From the NCBI GenBank assembly GCA_947629845.1, contig CANRFD010000090.1, forward strand, positions 1-5,413: 5,413 nt of DNA, in the 5' to 3' direction. Positions 1 to 5,229 of the stretch are shown piece by piece. A program made the translations under genes and the position numbers. Numbering within the stretch: the stretch's first letter is position 1; each line of letters opens with the position of its first letter. This DNA comes from an uncultured Clostridia bacterium. GTDB lineage: Bacteria > Bacillota > Clostridia > Christensenellales > Borkfalkiaceae. A model generated the notes under the pieces. That model saw nothing but the letters and a program-made list of their open reading frames with translations. It had not been told where the DNA came from and ran no database searches.

Positions 1-271
1 CGAGGGGGAGCAAAACCGACAGCGTTTCGCCGATTTCGTAGGTCGTTGCGAGCGTGCGGGTGCCCGCGCCCTTGAGACGGTAGCAGACGGTGACGCGCTC
101 CCCTTCCGCCTTGCAGACGGCAATGGGACGGCGCAGGGGGTAGCCGTGCACGCCGATCATGCAAAACTGCCCCGCGCGGATGGCGATCTCCCCCCCGCAG
201 GCGAAGGTAAGGGAATAGGTGTCCTCGGCGACGCGCTCGTTTTCGAGCACCGTTGCGATCACTTCACGCAT
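1..271 (-). CDS. pyrK: Dihydroorotate dehydrogenase B, electron-transfer subunit (partial, C-terminus beyond window)
   Basis: The first 90 residues of PyrK are present. PyrK is the FAD and [2Fe-2S] subunit that passes electrons from the PyrD flavin to NAD+ during dihydroorotate oxidation in the cytoplasm. The N-terminal ferredoxin-reductase-type beta barrel is visible: residues 1-22 (MREVIATVLEN...) form the first strands, AGQFCMIGV (33-41) is the typical GQF segment, and PLRRPIAV (45-52) is the flavin-binding RRP[IF][AS] motif. CYRLKGAGTRTL (63-74) matches the YRVVGKGT region of the family. The NAD-binding domain and the C-terminal cysteine cluster lie outside the window. I chose the ATG at 271-269 because it gives the normal family N-terminus. 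It overlaps the end of pyrF by 13 nt, behind a GGGGGA that could serve as a weak ribosome binding site. This makes coupling to pyrF translation likely. Other FAD/NAD oxidoreductases share the fold, but the position in a pyr operon makes PyrK the clear choice. Confidence 0.92.
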   Translation of the reverse strand, partial: MREVIATVLENERVAEDTYSLTFACGGEIAIRAGQFCMIGVHGYPLRRPIAVCKAEGERVTVCYRLKGAGTRTLATTYEIGETLSVLLPL

Positions 272-1149
272 ATTTCCCCCAAGACGGAGCGGAGGTCTTC
301 CCGCATCTCGAGCGCGGCCGCACGCGCCGCCTCCGCGATGTCGCCGCCCCGCTGTTTGTAGGCGCAGAGGATGCCGCGGGAGTTGTTCACGATGGCGCCC
401 ATGCCCCCCTCGGCGAAGCAATTTTTCAGCATTTCGGCGTTGCCGCCCTGTGCGCCGTAGCCCGGCACGAGGAAGAAGGTGCGCGGCAGACGTTCGCGCA
501 AGCGCCGCGCTTCCTCGGGATAGGTGGCGCCCACGACGGCGCCCACGCGGGTGTAGCCGTATCTGCCGAAGGTGTTGCCGCCCCATGCCGCTACCATGTC
601 GCCCATGCACTCGTACACGGTGCGGCCGTCAGCGAGCTTTAAGTTTTGCAGCTCGCCCGAGGACGGGTTGCTCGTCTTGACGAGGACGAAGATGCCGCGG
701 TCGTTCTGGACGCACGCATCCACGAAGGGCTCGATGCCGTCGGTGCCCAAATAGCCGTTGACGGTGAGAAAGTCGGTTCTAAATTCCCCGTCGTTCCGCA
801 AATAGGCGTCGGCGTACTGCAACGCGGTGGAGCCGATGTCGTTGCGCTTGGCGTCGGTGATGACGATGAGCCCCTTCTCCCTCGCGTAATGGCAGGTCGC
901 ATAATAGTTGGTGACTCCCAGCAGCCCGAGCGACTCGCAGTAGGCCATCTGCACCTTTACGGCGGGAACGATGTCCGCAACGGCGTCGATGATGATCTTG
1001 TTGAAGTTGAACACCGCGTTCACCGTACTTCTCGAAGCGGTGAGCCCTGCCACGATGTTTTCGGGCAGGTAGCCCGGGGCGGTGTCCAGCCCGACACAGG
1101 TGGGATTTTGTTTTTCGATGATCTTATCGATGAGTTCGTCTACGATCAT
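259..1149 (-). CDS. pyrF: Orotidine 5'-phosphate decarboxylase, type 2 (long form)
   Basis: PyrF removes the carboxyl group of OMP to give UMP, the last step of de novo pyrimidine synthesis. The 296-residue product is longer than the roughly 240-residue classical enzyme and fits the long 'type 2' OMP decarboxylase subfamily. Visible motifs include CVGLD (18-22) near the N-terminus, FNK (49-51) and the catalytic DxKxxD tetrad region DAKRND (99-104), with K101 the expected catalytic lysine. VPGYGAQGG (228-236) and NNSRGI (255-260) form the phosphate-binding loops. The ATG at 1149-1147 overlaps the pyrC stop as ATGA, and a GGAGG lies 7 nt upstream inside the pyrC coding end. The stop overlaps the start of pyrK by 13 nt. 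All expected active-site segments are present and nothing looks damaged. Confidence 0.96.
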   Translation of the reverse strand: MIVDELIDKIIEKQNPTCVGLDTAPGYLPENIVAGLTASRSTVNAVFNFNKIIIDAVADIVPAVKVQMAYCESLGLLGVTNYYATCHYAREKGLIVITDAKRNDIGSTALQYADAYLRNDGEFRTDFLTVNGYLGTDGIEPFVDACVQNDRGIFVLVKTSNPSSGELQNLKLADGRTVYECMGDMVAAWGGNTFGRYGYTRVGAVVGATYPEEARRLRERLPRTFFLVPGYGAQGGNAEMLKNCFAEGGMGAIVNNSRGILCAYKQRGGDIAEAARAAALEMREDLRSVLGEICVK

Positions 1150-2408
1150 TTTGCTTCCTCCGCATATTTTATTTCCCCGTCTACGACGGTGTATTTGATT
1201 TTTCCGCAGACCTCCCTGCCCGCGAACGGGGTGTTCTTGCCCTTGGAGACGAACTCCGCGGGGTCGACCGTCCACTTGCGGCCGAGGTCGGCCACGGTGA
1301 GATCGGCGGGTGCGCCGACCTCGATCTTGCCCCCCTCCAGCCCGAGGATGGCGGCAGGGCGGGCGCTCATCCGCTCGGCGAGTTGCGCAAGGGTGAGCAC
1401 GCCGCCCTTGACGAGCACGGTGTAGGAGAGCGCAAAGCTCGTCTCCAGCCCGCTGATGCCGAACGCCGCGAGGCTGTATTCGACGCGCTTGTCGTCCTCG
1501 TGGTGGGGGGCATGGTCGGTGACGATGCAGTCGAGCGTGCCGTCCTTGAGCCCCCCGAGAACCGCAAGGCGATCCTTCTCCTCGCGGAGGGGCGGGTTGA
1601 CCTTGGTGTTCGTATCGAACGTCTGGATGGCTTCGTCGGTCAAAGTGAAGTAATGGGGGCAGGTTTCCGCCGTCACCTGCACGCCGCGCGCCTTGGCCTC
1701 GCGGATGAGCTGCACGCCGCTGTAGGTGGAGACGTGGCAGATGTGCACGGGAATGTTGAGACTTTCGGACAGGCAGATCTCGCGGGCGATGACGATATCC
1801 TCCGCGGCGCGGACGCTGCCCTTGAGCCCCGTGAGCGTGGAGTAGTAGCCCTCGTGGACGACGCCGCCGTCCACGAGCCCCGCGTCCTCGCAGTGGCAGA
1901 GGCATTTGAGCCCGAACCCGTGGGCGTACAGCATGGCGTTCGCCATGAGATTGGTTTTGGCGACGGACTTGCCGTCCTCGGAGAGGGCGACGGCGCCCGC
2001 GGCCTTCATGGCGCCGATATCCGACAGCGTTTCGCCGTTTTGCCCCTGCGTGATGGCGCCGATGGGGTGAATTTTGCAGAGCGCTACTTCGCGCGCACGC
2101 GCCTTGATGTAGGTGACGACGACCTTGTTATCGATGACGGGGCGGGTGTTGGGCATGCAGCAGATCTGGGTGAAACCGCCCTTGACCGCCGCCCTTGCGC
2201 CGCTCTCGATGTTCTCCTTCTTCTCGAAGCCGGGCTCGCGGAGGTGGACGTGCATGTCGATGAGCCCCGGCAGCACGGTGAAACCCGTGCAATCTATCCC
2301 CTCCCCCGCAATTTGGGGGGAAAGTTCGGCGATTTTGCCGTTCTCCGTGCGGATGTCGAGCCGCTGTACGCCCGCGGGCGTGACGACCTGTGCGTTTTTG
2401 AAAATCAT
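1146..2408 (-). CDS. pyrC: Dihydroorotase (class I, Bacillus-type)
   Basis: PyrC reversibly cyclises N-carbamoyl-L-aspartate to L-dihydroorotate, the third step of the pathway, in the cytoplasm. The 420-residue length and motifs fit the long class I dihydroorotases of Bacillus, not the roughly 350-residue E. coli type. It belongs to the amidohydrolase superfamily. Visible motifs are the metal-binding HxH in DMHVHLREPG (51-60; H53, H55), CMPNTRP (84-90) for substrate binding, SEDG (143-146) with the bridging-type D145, the metal-ligand candidates H172 and H225, AETCPHYF (247-254), and TDHAPHH (297-303) with catalytic D298. The late segment GAPADLTVADL (365-375) is typical of amidohydrolase C-terminal beta domains. 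The start ATG overlaps the pyrB stop (ATGA), with AGGAGG in the end of pyrB. The stop overlaps the pyrF start (ATGA). A noncatalytic PyrC paralogue is unlikely because the metal ligands are intact. Confidence 0.97.
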   Translation of the reverse strand: MIFKNAQVVTPAGVQRLDIRTENGKIAELSPQIAGEGIDCTGFTVLPGLIDMHVHLREPGFEKKENIESGARAAVKGGFTQICCMPNTRPVIDNKVVVTYIKARAREVALCKIHPIGAITQGQNGETLSDIGAMKAAGAVALSEDGKSVAKTNLMANAMLYAHGFGLKCLCHCEDAGLVDGGVVHEGYYSTLTGLKGSVRAAEDIVIAREICLSESLNIPVHICHVSTYSGVQLIREAKARGVQVTAETCPHYFTLTDEAIQTFDTNTKVNPPLREEKDRLAVLGGLKDGTLDCIVTDHAPHHEDDKRVEYSLAAFGISGLETSFALSYTVLVKGGVLTLAQLAERMSARPAAILGLEGGKIEVGAPADLTVADLGRKWTVDPAEFVSKGKNTPFAGREVCGKIKYTVVDGEIKYAEEAK

Positions 2409-3324
2409 GCGATCTCCTCCTTTGTCAAGAGAAACAGAATGGCCATGCGGACGGCGATGCCCGAGAGCACCTGATCCTCGATGACGCTCGTCTGCCCGTC
2501 GATGACGGCGGACGTGAGCTCCACGCCGCGGTTGACGGGCCCCGGGTGCATGACGAGCGCATTTTGCTTGGCGTACTTCAGGACGTCGCCGTCGACGCCG
2601 AAATATTTGGCGTACTCGCCGAGGGAGGGAAAGTTGCCCGCGTGCTGGCGTTCGAGCTGGATGCGCAGCCCCATGACGGCGTCCGCCCCCTCCACCGCCT
2701 CCTCGCGGGAGCGGCAGATGTGCGCCCCCATGCGCTCCAGCCCCGTCGGCATGAGCGTGCCCGGTGCGTACATCCGCACGGTCGCCCCGAGCTTGGTGAG
2801 CCCGTAGAGGTTGCTCTTGGCGACGCGGGAATGGCGGATGTCGCCCAAGATCGCCACCGTCTTGCCCTTGATCTCCCCCACTGCTCGCGCATGGTGAGCA
2901 TGTCGAGAAGGGCCTGCGAGGGGTGCTCGTTCATGCCGTCGCCCGCGTTGACGACGTGCGCCTTGACCGTTTGGGCGAGCAGCCGCGGCGCGCCCGCCAT
3001 GGGGTGGCGGATGACGATGACGTCGTTCTTCATCGCGTCGAGCGTCTTGCCCGTATCGATGAGCGTTTCGCCCTTTTGCACCGACGACGTTGCCGCCTCG
3101 AGGTCGACGACGTGCGCCCCCATGTACTTCGCCGCGAGCTCGAAGGAGCAGCGCGTGCGCGTGGAATTTTCGTAAAAGAGCAGCGTGACCGACTTGCCCA
3201 TGAGATGGGGCAGCCGCTTGATGTTCCGCCGCAGCAGCTTTTTCATGTTCAGCCCGAGCGTTAAGATCTCGTCGATCTCCTCCGCGGAGAGCTCGTACAG
3301 GCCGAGGATGTCCTTCCTGTTCAA
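2405..3324 (-). CDS. pyrB: Aspartate carbamoyltransferase catalytic subunit, interrupted by a one-base frameshift
   Basis: PyrB condenses carbamoyl phosphate with L-aspartate, the first committed step of pyrimidine synthesis. Two minus-strand frames together give one complete enzyme. The first (from 3324) carries the carbamoyl-phosphate motif STRTR, then SVQKGET, the HPMAG segment and HPSQALLDMLTMREQW. The second (up to 2880) continues with GEIKGKTVAILGDIRHSRVAKSN and holds the aspartate-domain motif MHPGPVNRGVEL, ending KEEIA. The frames meet at a C5 run, 2875-2879 on the plus strand. Adding one base there gives MREQWGEIKG and a 306-residue protein, the normal family length. As written, the upstream frame ends at 2578 after 248 codons. 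The start is TTG (3324-3322), with AAGGAGG 7 nt upstream inside pyrR. It overlaps the pyrR stop as TTGA. The stop overlaps pyrC as ATGA. Because every other part is conserved, a homopolymer sequencing error or a very recent mutation is more likely than an old pseudogene. No pyrI regulatory subunit follows. Confidence 0.93.
2875..2879 (-). other. Frameshift site in pyrB (G5 homopolymer on the coding strand)
   Basis: On the coding strand the codons run GAG CAG TGG GGG A, and after this point homology to PyrB continues in another frame as GGG GAG ATC AAG. One additional G in the run gives CAG TGG GGG GAG ATC and a seamless protein. The site does not match a canonical X XXY YYZ slippery heptamer, and pyrB is not known to use programmed frameshifting. 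Confidence 0.85.
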
Positions 3325-3863
3325 CGTGCCGCCTCCTTGGTGATGACGAGCGCGTCTTCTTCCGCCCCCAGCTCGGTCAGGCGGACTTCCACATACTCCT
3401 CGTGCGAGGTAGGGACGTTCTTCCCCACGAAATCGGCGCGGACGGGGAGCTCCCTGCCGCCGCGGTCGACGAGGACGAGGAGCTTGATGCGCGCGGGGCG
3501 GCCGAGGCGGAAGAGCGCCTCGAGCGCGGCGACCGCGCTCCTGCCCGTGTGCAGCACGTCGTCGCAGAGGACGACCGTCTTGCCCTCGACGGAGAAGCCG
3601 AAGTCGTTGCGTTCGGCGTCGGGCACGAAGAAGGCGGAGACGAGGTCGTCCCGCGTCATGCCGATGTCCAGCCCGGCGCAGGGGACTTCCACCCCCTCCG
3701 CACGCATGAAATAGTCGGCGACGCGGCGGGCGACGACTTCCCCGCCCCGCTTTACGCCGATGAGAGCGACGTCGTGAAGCCCCTCGCAGCGCTCCTCGAT
3801 CTCGTGCGAGAGGCGCACCACGGTGCGGTGCATTCCCGCTGCGTCCATAATGATTGCCGCCAT
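3321..3863 (-). CDS. pyrR: Bifunctional pyr operon RNA-binding attenuation protein / uracil phosphoribosyltransferase
   Basis: PyrR senses UMP/UTP, binds the leader RNA of its own operon and promotes termination. Family members also have uracil phosphoribosyltransferase activity. The protein is 180 residues, against about 180 in Bacillus. The PRPP-binding loop VVLCDDVLHTG (97-107) is intact, as are DIGMTRDDL (66-74), VDRGGRELPVRAD (132-144) and VGKNVPTS (146-153). The ATG at 3863-3861 is chosen because AAGGAG lies 5 nt upstream and the protein then starts at the normal family N-terminus. The open frame extends further upstream but only into leader RNA. The stop TGA overlaps the TTG start of pyrB. 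Against Bacillus subtilis PyrR as I remember it, some positions linked to RNA contact differ: T18 is V16, T41 is R39 and H140 is G136. R17, H20, R137, R142 and K148 are kept. The attenuator just upstream supports a regulatory role. Confidence 0.96.
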   Translation of the reverse strand: MAAIIMDAAGMHRTVVRLSHEIEERCEGLHDVALIGVKRGGEVVARRVADYFMRAEGVEVPCAGLDIGMTRDDLVSAFFVPDAERNDFGFSVEGKTVVLCDDVLHTGRSAVAALEALFRLGRPARIKLLVLVDRGGRELPVRADFVGKNVPTSHEEYVEVRLTELGAEEDALVITKEAAR

Positions 3864-3876
3864 ACTTTCTCCTTCG

Positions 3877-3893
3877 GGCGCCCGCACGGCGCC
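3877..3893 (-). other. GC-rich hairpin just upstream of the pyrR ribosome binding site
   Basis: GGCGCC (3893-3888) pairs with GGCGCC (3882-3877) around the loop GUGCG. It ends 2 nt before the AAGGAG of pyrR. It could act as a standby structure or mRNA stabiliser, but nothing in the sequence shows a function. Confidence 0.4.
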
Positions 3894-3962
3894 GCAATGC
3901 GTTTTGGGCAGCTCCCTTCCCCCTTCCCCTTCCGCATGCCGCATATGGGGCGCGCAAAAGCG

Positions 3963-3996
3963 AAAAAGAGACCTCGCGGCGTGCCGCAAGACCTCT
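3963..3996 (-). terminator. Intrinsic terminator of the pyr attenuator
   Basis: AGAGGUCUUGCGG (3996-3984) pairs with CCGCGAGGUCUCU (3979-3967) over 13 consecutive pairs, three of them G-U. The loop is CACG and the U-tract follows directly (3967-3963). It lies about 100 nt before pyrR. It is also the first terminator after the metallophosphoesterase gene, so it may stop readthrough from that gene as well. Confidence 0.87.
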
Positions 3997-4035
3997 GTTC
4001 CATGGCAAAATTGATGAAAGCGCGTCTTGTCGGCA
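3982..4035 (-). promoter_or_regulatory. pyr antiterminator structure
   Basis: The segment UGCCGACAAGAC (4035-4024) pairs with GUCUUGCGGCA (3992-3982) in 11 base pairs, with a single bulged A at 4030. The 5' arm is the same sequence that forms the 3' side of the PyrR-binding hairpin. The 3' arm is the ascending side of the terminator. The three structures are therefore mutually exclusive, as expected for PyrR attenuation. A short inner extension, CUUU (4020-4017) with AGAG (3996-3993), is possible. Confidence 0.75.
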
Positions 4036-4056
4036 TCACGGTACCGCTCTTAAAGA
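4025..4056 (-). promoter_or_regulatory. PyrR-binding hairpin (anti-antiterminator)
   Basis: The transcript has a lower stem UCUU (4056-4053) with AAGA (4028-4025), an asymmetric internal loop, an upper stem CGGUA (4046-4042) with UGCCG (4035-4031), and a hexaloop CCGUGA (4041-4036). The hexaloop fits the CNGNGA of the PyrR recognition consensus ARUCCNGNGAGGYU. Two upper-stem pairs differ from the consensus but still pair: the outer A-U is G-C and the inner C-G is A-U. The hairpin begins about 8 nt after the predicted transcription start. The architecture and position match Bacillus PyrR sites, so I consider this a real site despite the changed stem bases. Confidence 0.82.
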
Positions 4057-4070
4057 ACTGCTACGCTCCG

Positions 4071-4099
4071 ATTATAGCATAGGCGCATTCAAATGTAAA
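4071..4099 (-). promoter_or_regulatory. Sigma-A promoter of the pyr operon
   Basis: The -35 box TTTACA (4099-4094) and -10 box TATAAT (4076-4071) are 17 bp apart, with a TG one base before the -10 (extended -10). The predicted start is near 4064. The -35 box begins 5 nt after the stop codon of the metallophosphoesterase gene. Confidence 0.88.
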
Positions 4100-4104
4100 G
4101 GATT

Positions 4105-4800
4105 TCAAAAAATTTGGGTGAGAGAAAATTTCGTCTTGTCGCAGGAGGTGAGAAAGTAGCGGATGCCCTCCTTCTCGCTCTTTAAGGGGAAGTAGCCCGC
4201 GCCGTGCAGGTGCCCGAACACGACGACGGAGACGGCGTTCTCCTCGAAGAGGCCCGTAAACAGCGTATCCTCCTTTTTGACGTTGAAGGGCGGGTAGTGG
4301 ATGAGCGCGATGACTTCGTCCCCCGCCTCGCGCACCTTCTTCACCTGCGAAAAGGCGAGCTTGAAACGTTCGGCCTCCCGCCTGTAGAGCGCTTCGTCGT
4401 GCTCGGTGTAGTCGGCGCTGCCCGGCACCAGCCAGCCGCGCGAGCCCGCGATGATGATGTTGCCGAATTTGACGCAGTCGTTCTGCAGAAAGTAAAAACT
4501 GTCGTCGGGACGGCGGGCGCGGACGCGGGAAATGGCGTTCCACCAATAGTCGTGATTGCCGCGGATGAGCACCTTCTTCCCGGGGAGCGGCGCGAGGGAG
4601 GCGACGTCGTACATGCCCTCTTCGAGCTTCATGCCCCACGACGTATCGCCGCCGACGAGCACGACGTCGTCTGCGCCGACCTTTTCCTCCCAATCCGCCT
4701 TGATTTTTTCGAAGTGCCCCTCCCAGCCCGTGCCGAATACGTCCATCGGCTTGTTCGAGAGCCCGGAGAGGTGCAGATCGCTGATCGCCCACACCTTCAT
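4105..4800 (-). CDS. Calcineurin-like metallophosphoesterase (COG1768-like)
   Basis: The 231-residue cytoplasmic protein is a member of the metallophosphoesterase superfamily, two-metal enzymes that cleave phosphomono- or diesters. The metal-site motifs appear in the standard order: DLH (8-10), GGDTSWG (50-56) with D52, GNHD (81-84), H168 in IHYPPF, and GHLHG (196-200). The family-typical pieces KPMDVFG (17-23) and WEGHFEKIKADW (26-37) recall a conserved clostridial group of predicted phosphohydrolases of this length (COG1768-like). The substrate is unknown. There is no signal peptide or membrane segment. I prefer the ATG at 4800-4798 because it places the DLH motif at the usual distance. The other in-frame ATG at 4824 lies upstream of the promoter -10 box and cannot be on the same transcript. 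No Shine-Dalgarno precedes the ATG; the -10 box ends 6 nt before it, so the mRNA is probably leaderless. No terminator separates it from the pyr promoter. Confidence 0.9.
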   Translation of the reverse strand: MKVWAISDLHLSGLSNKPMDVFGTGWEGHFEKIKADWEEKVGADDVVLVGGDTSWGMKLEEGMYDVASLAPLPGKKVLIRGNHDYWWNAISRVRARRPDDSFYFLQNDCVKFGNIIIAGSRGWLVPGSADYTEHDEALYRREAERFKLAFSQVKKVREAGDEVIALIHYPPFNVKKEDTLFTGLFEENAVSVVVFGHLHGAGYFPLKSEKEGIRYFLTSCDKTKFSLTQIF

Positions 4801-4806
4801 ACCGAG

Positions 4807-4835
4807 ATTATACCACACCCGCAAAAAAAAAGCAA
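4807..4835 (-). promoter_or_regulatory. Extended -10 promoter of the metallophosphoesterase gene, apparently leaderless
   Basis: TATAAT (4812-4807) is preceded by TGG, giving an extended -10. A weak -35 box, TTGCTT (4835-4830), sits 17 bp upstream. Six bases (CTCGGT) separate the -10 box from the ATG, so the expected start is the A of the start codon or its neighbour. The spacer contains most of the T9 tract of the upstream terminator. Confidence 0.75.
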
Positions 4836-4854
4836 GCCGCAGTTTGCGGCCCGC
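4823..4854 (-). terminator. Intrinsic terminator after the 117-residue gene
   Basis: GCGGGCCGCA (4854-4845) pairs with TGCGGCTTGC (4841-4832) over 10 pairs, two of them G-U. The loop is AAC and nine T's follow (4831-4823). It lies 15 nt after the stop of the upstream gene. A second 5' arm, AGCCGCA (4866-4860), could compete for the same 3' arm. The mirror of this longer pairing might also terminate weakly on the plus strand, where GTTTTATT follows. Confidence 0.9.
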
Positions 4855-4869
4855 CGGGATGCGGCTGTT

Positions 4870-5223
4870 TTATTCGGCGCGCGATCTTGCCGCTTCGGCG
4901 GCGCGGCGCACGGCCTTCACCCACCTGCCAACAAACGCCGCGTTGAGACGGTACTGCTTTTCGTCCGTCGTGAGCACCATGCTCCGCGTGAAGAAGGGAA
5001 CGCCGATCTTTTCCACGGAATAGATTTGGGGCAGGGGGAGTTCGAAGGAGAGATATTCGCCCGTGGGGAGCTCGGCGCCGAAAAAGAAACGCTCGTCGGT
5101 GAGAACGGCGTCGCCCGCGATGAAGTGCGAATACTGACCCGTGGCGCTGTAATCCATCATTCCGCGCTTTATGATGTTCTCCCGCGCTTTGACGTGAAAG
5201 CGCGCACGCTTGGATTTGCTCAT
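4870..5223 (-). CDS. Conserved hypothetical protein, possible PH/GRAM-like domain
   Basis: The gene encodes 117 residues with no signal peptide or membrane segment. The first 20 residues are basic (MSKSKRARFHVKARENIIKR). The core, about residues 36-104, looks like a small beta barrel plus helix: AGDAVLTDERFFFGAEL, then YLSFELPLPQIYSVEKIG, VPFFTRSMVLTTDEKQYRLN and a final helix from FVGRWVKAV. The run 'AVLTDERFFFG ... IPL..I.SVEKIG ... L.TTD...Y.LN ... WV' resembles bacterial PH/GRAM-like domains, which bind lipids or proteins, but I cannot name a family or function from sequence alone. The ATG at 5223-5221 has no Shine-Dalgarno. A promoter -10 box ends 6 nt upstream, which suggests a leaderless mRNA. 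A strong terminator follows, so the gene is probably monocistronic. It is divergent from the tRNA-Gly. Confidence 0.8.
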   Translation of the reverse strand: MSKSKRARFHVKARENIIKRGMMDYSATGQYSHFIAGDAVLTDERFFFGAELPTGEYLSFELPLPQIYSVEKIGVPFFTRSMVLTTDEKQYRLNAAFVGRWVKAVRRAAEAARSRAE

Positions 5224-5229
5224 GCCGAC

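Larger units (their letters stand above)
3864..4064 (-). promoter_or_regulatory. pyr operon leader RNA (PyrR attenuator region)
   Basis: This is the roughly 200-nt untranslated leader between the predicted transcription start near 4064 and the pyrR ATG. In order it holds the PyrR-binding hairpin (4056-4025), the spacer that loops out in the antiterminator, the terminator (3996-3963), a purine-rich tract (3933-3914), a GC-rich hairpin (3893-3877) and the pyrR ribosome binding site (3874-3869). By the known PyrR mechanism, high UMP lets PyrR hold the first hairpin and the terminator forms. Low UMP lets the antiterminator form, and transcription then enters the pyr genes. The structures come from hand base pairing, not from a folding program. 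Confidence 0.85.

Noticed and set aside
2021..2037. 17-nt exact repeat CCGACAGCGTTTCGCCG, also at 16-32
   Set aside because: Both copies encode GETLS in pyrC and pyrK with the same preferred codons. This looks like coincidence of coding sequence, not a repeat element.
1383..2474. Plus-strand open frame of 363 codons antisense to pyrC, and similar long plus-strand frames opposite pyrB and pyrR
   Set aside because: They mirror the codon bias of GC-rich genes on the other strand. They have no recognisable motifs or ribosome binding sites, and the minus-strand genes are certain.
2870..2890. Programmed -1 ribosomal frameshift in pyrB
   Set aside because: There is no canonical slippery heptamer, I saw no clear stimulatory structure, and the pyrB family is not known to be recoded.
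3752..4039. Possible leader peptide starting GTG-ATG inside the pyr leader
   Set aside because: It has no Shine-Dalgarno, its start codons lie in the PyrR hexaloop and stem, and the frame runs through the terminator into pyrR out of frame. The leader is explained by attenuation.
4801..4824. Earlier start for the metallophosphoesterase at the ATG at 4824
   Set aside because: The extra eight residues have no family match, and the TATAAT box would lie inside the coding sequence.
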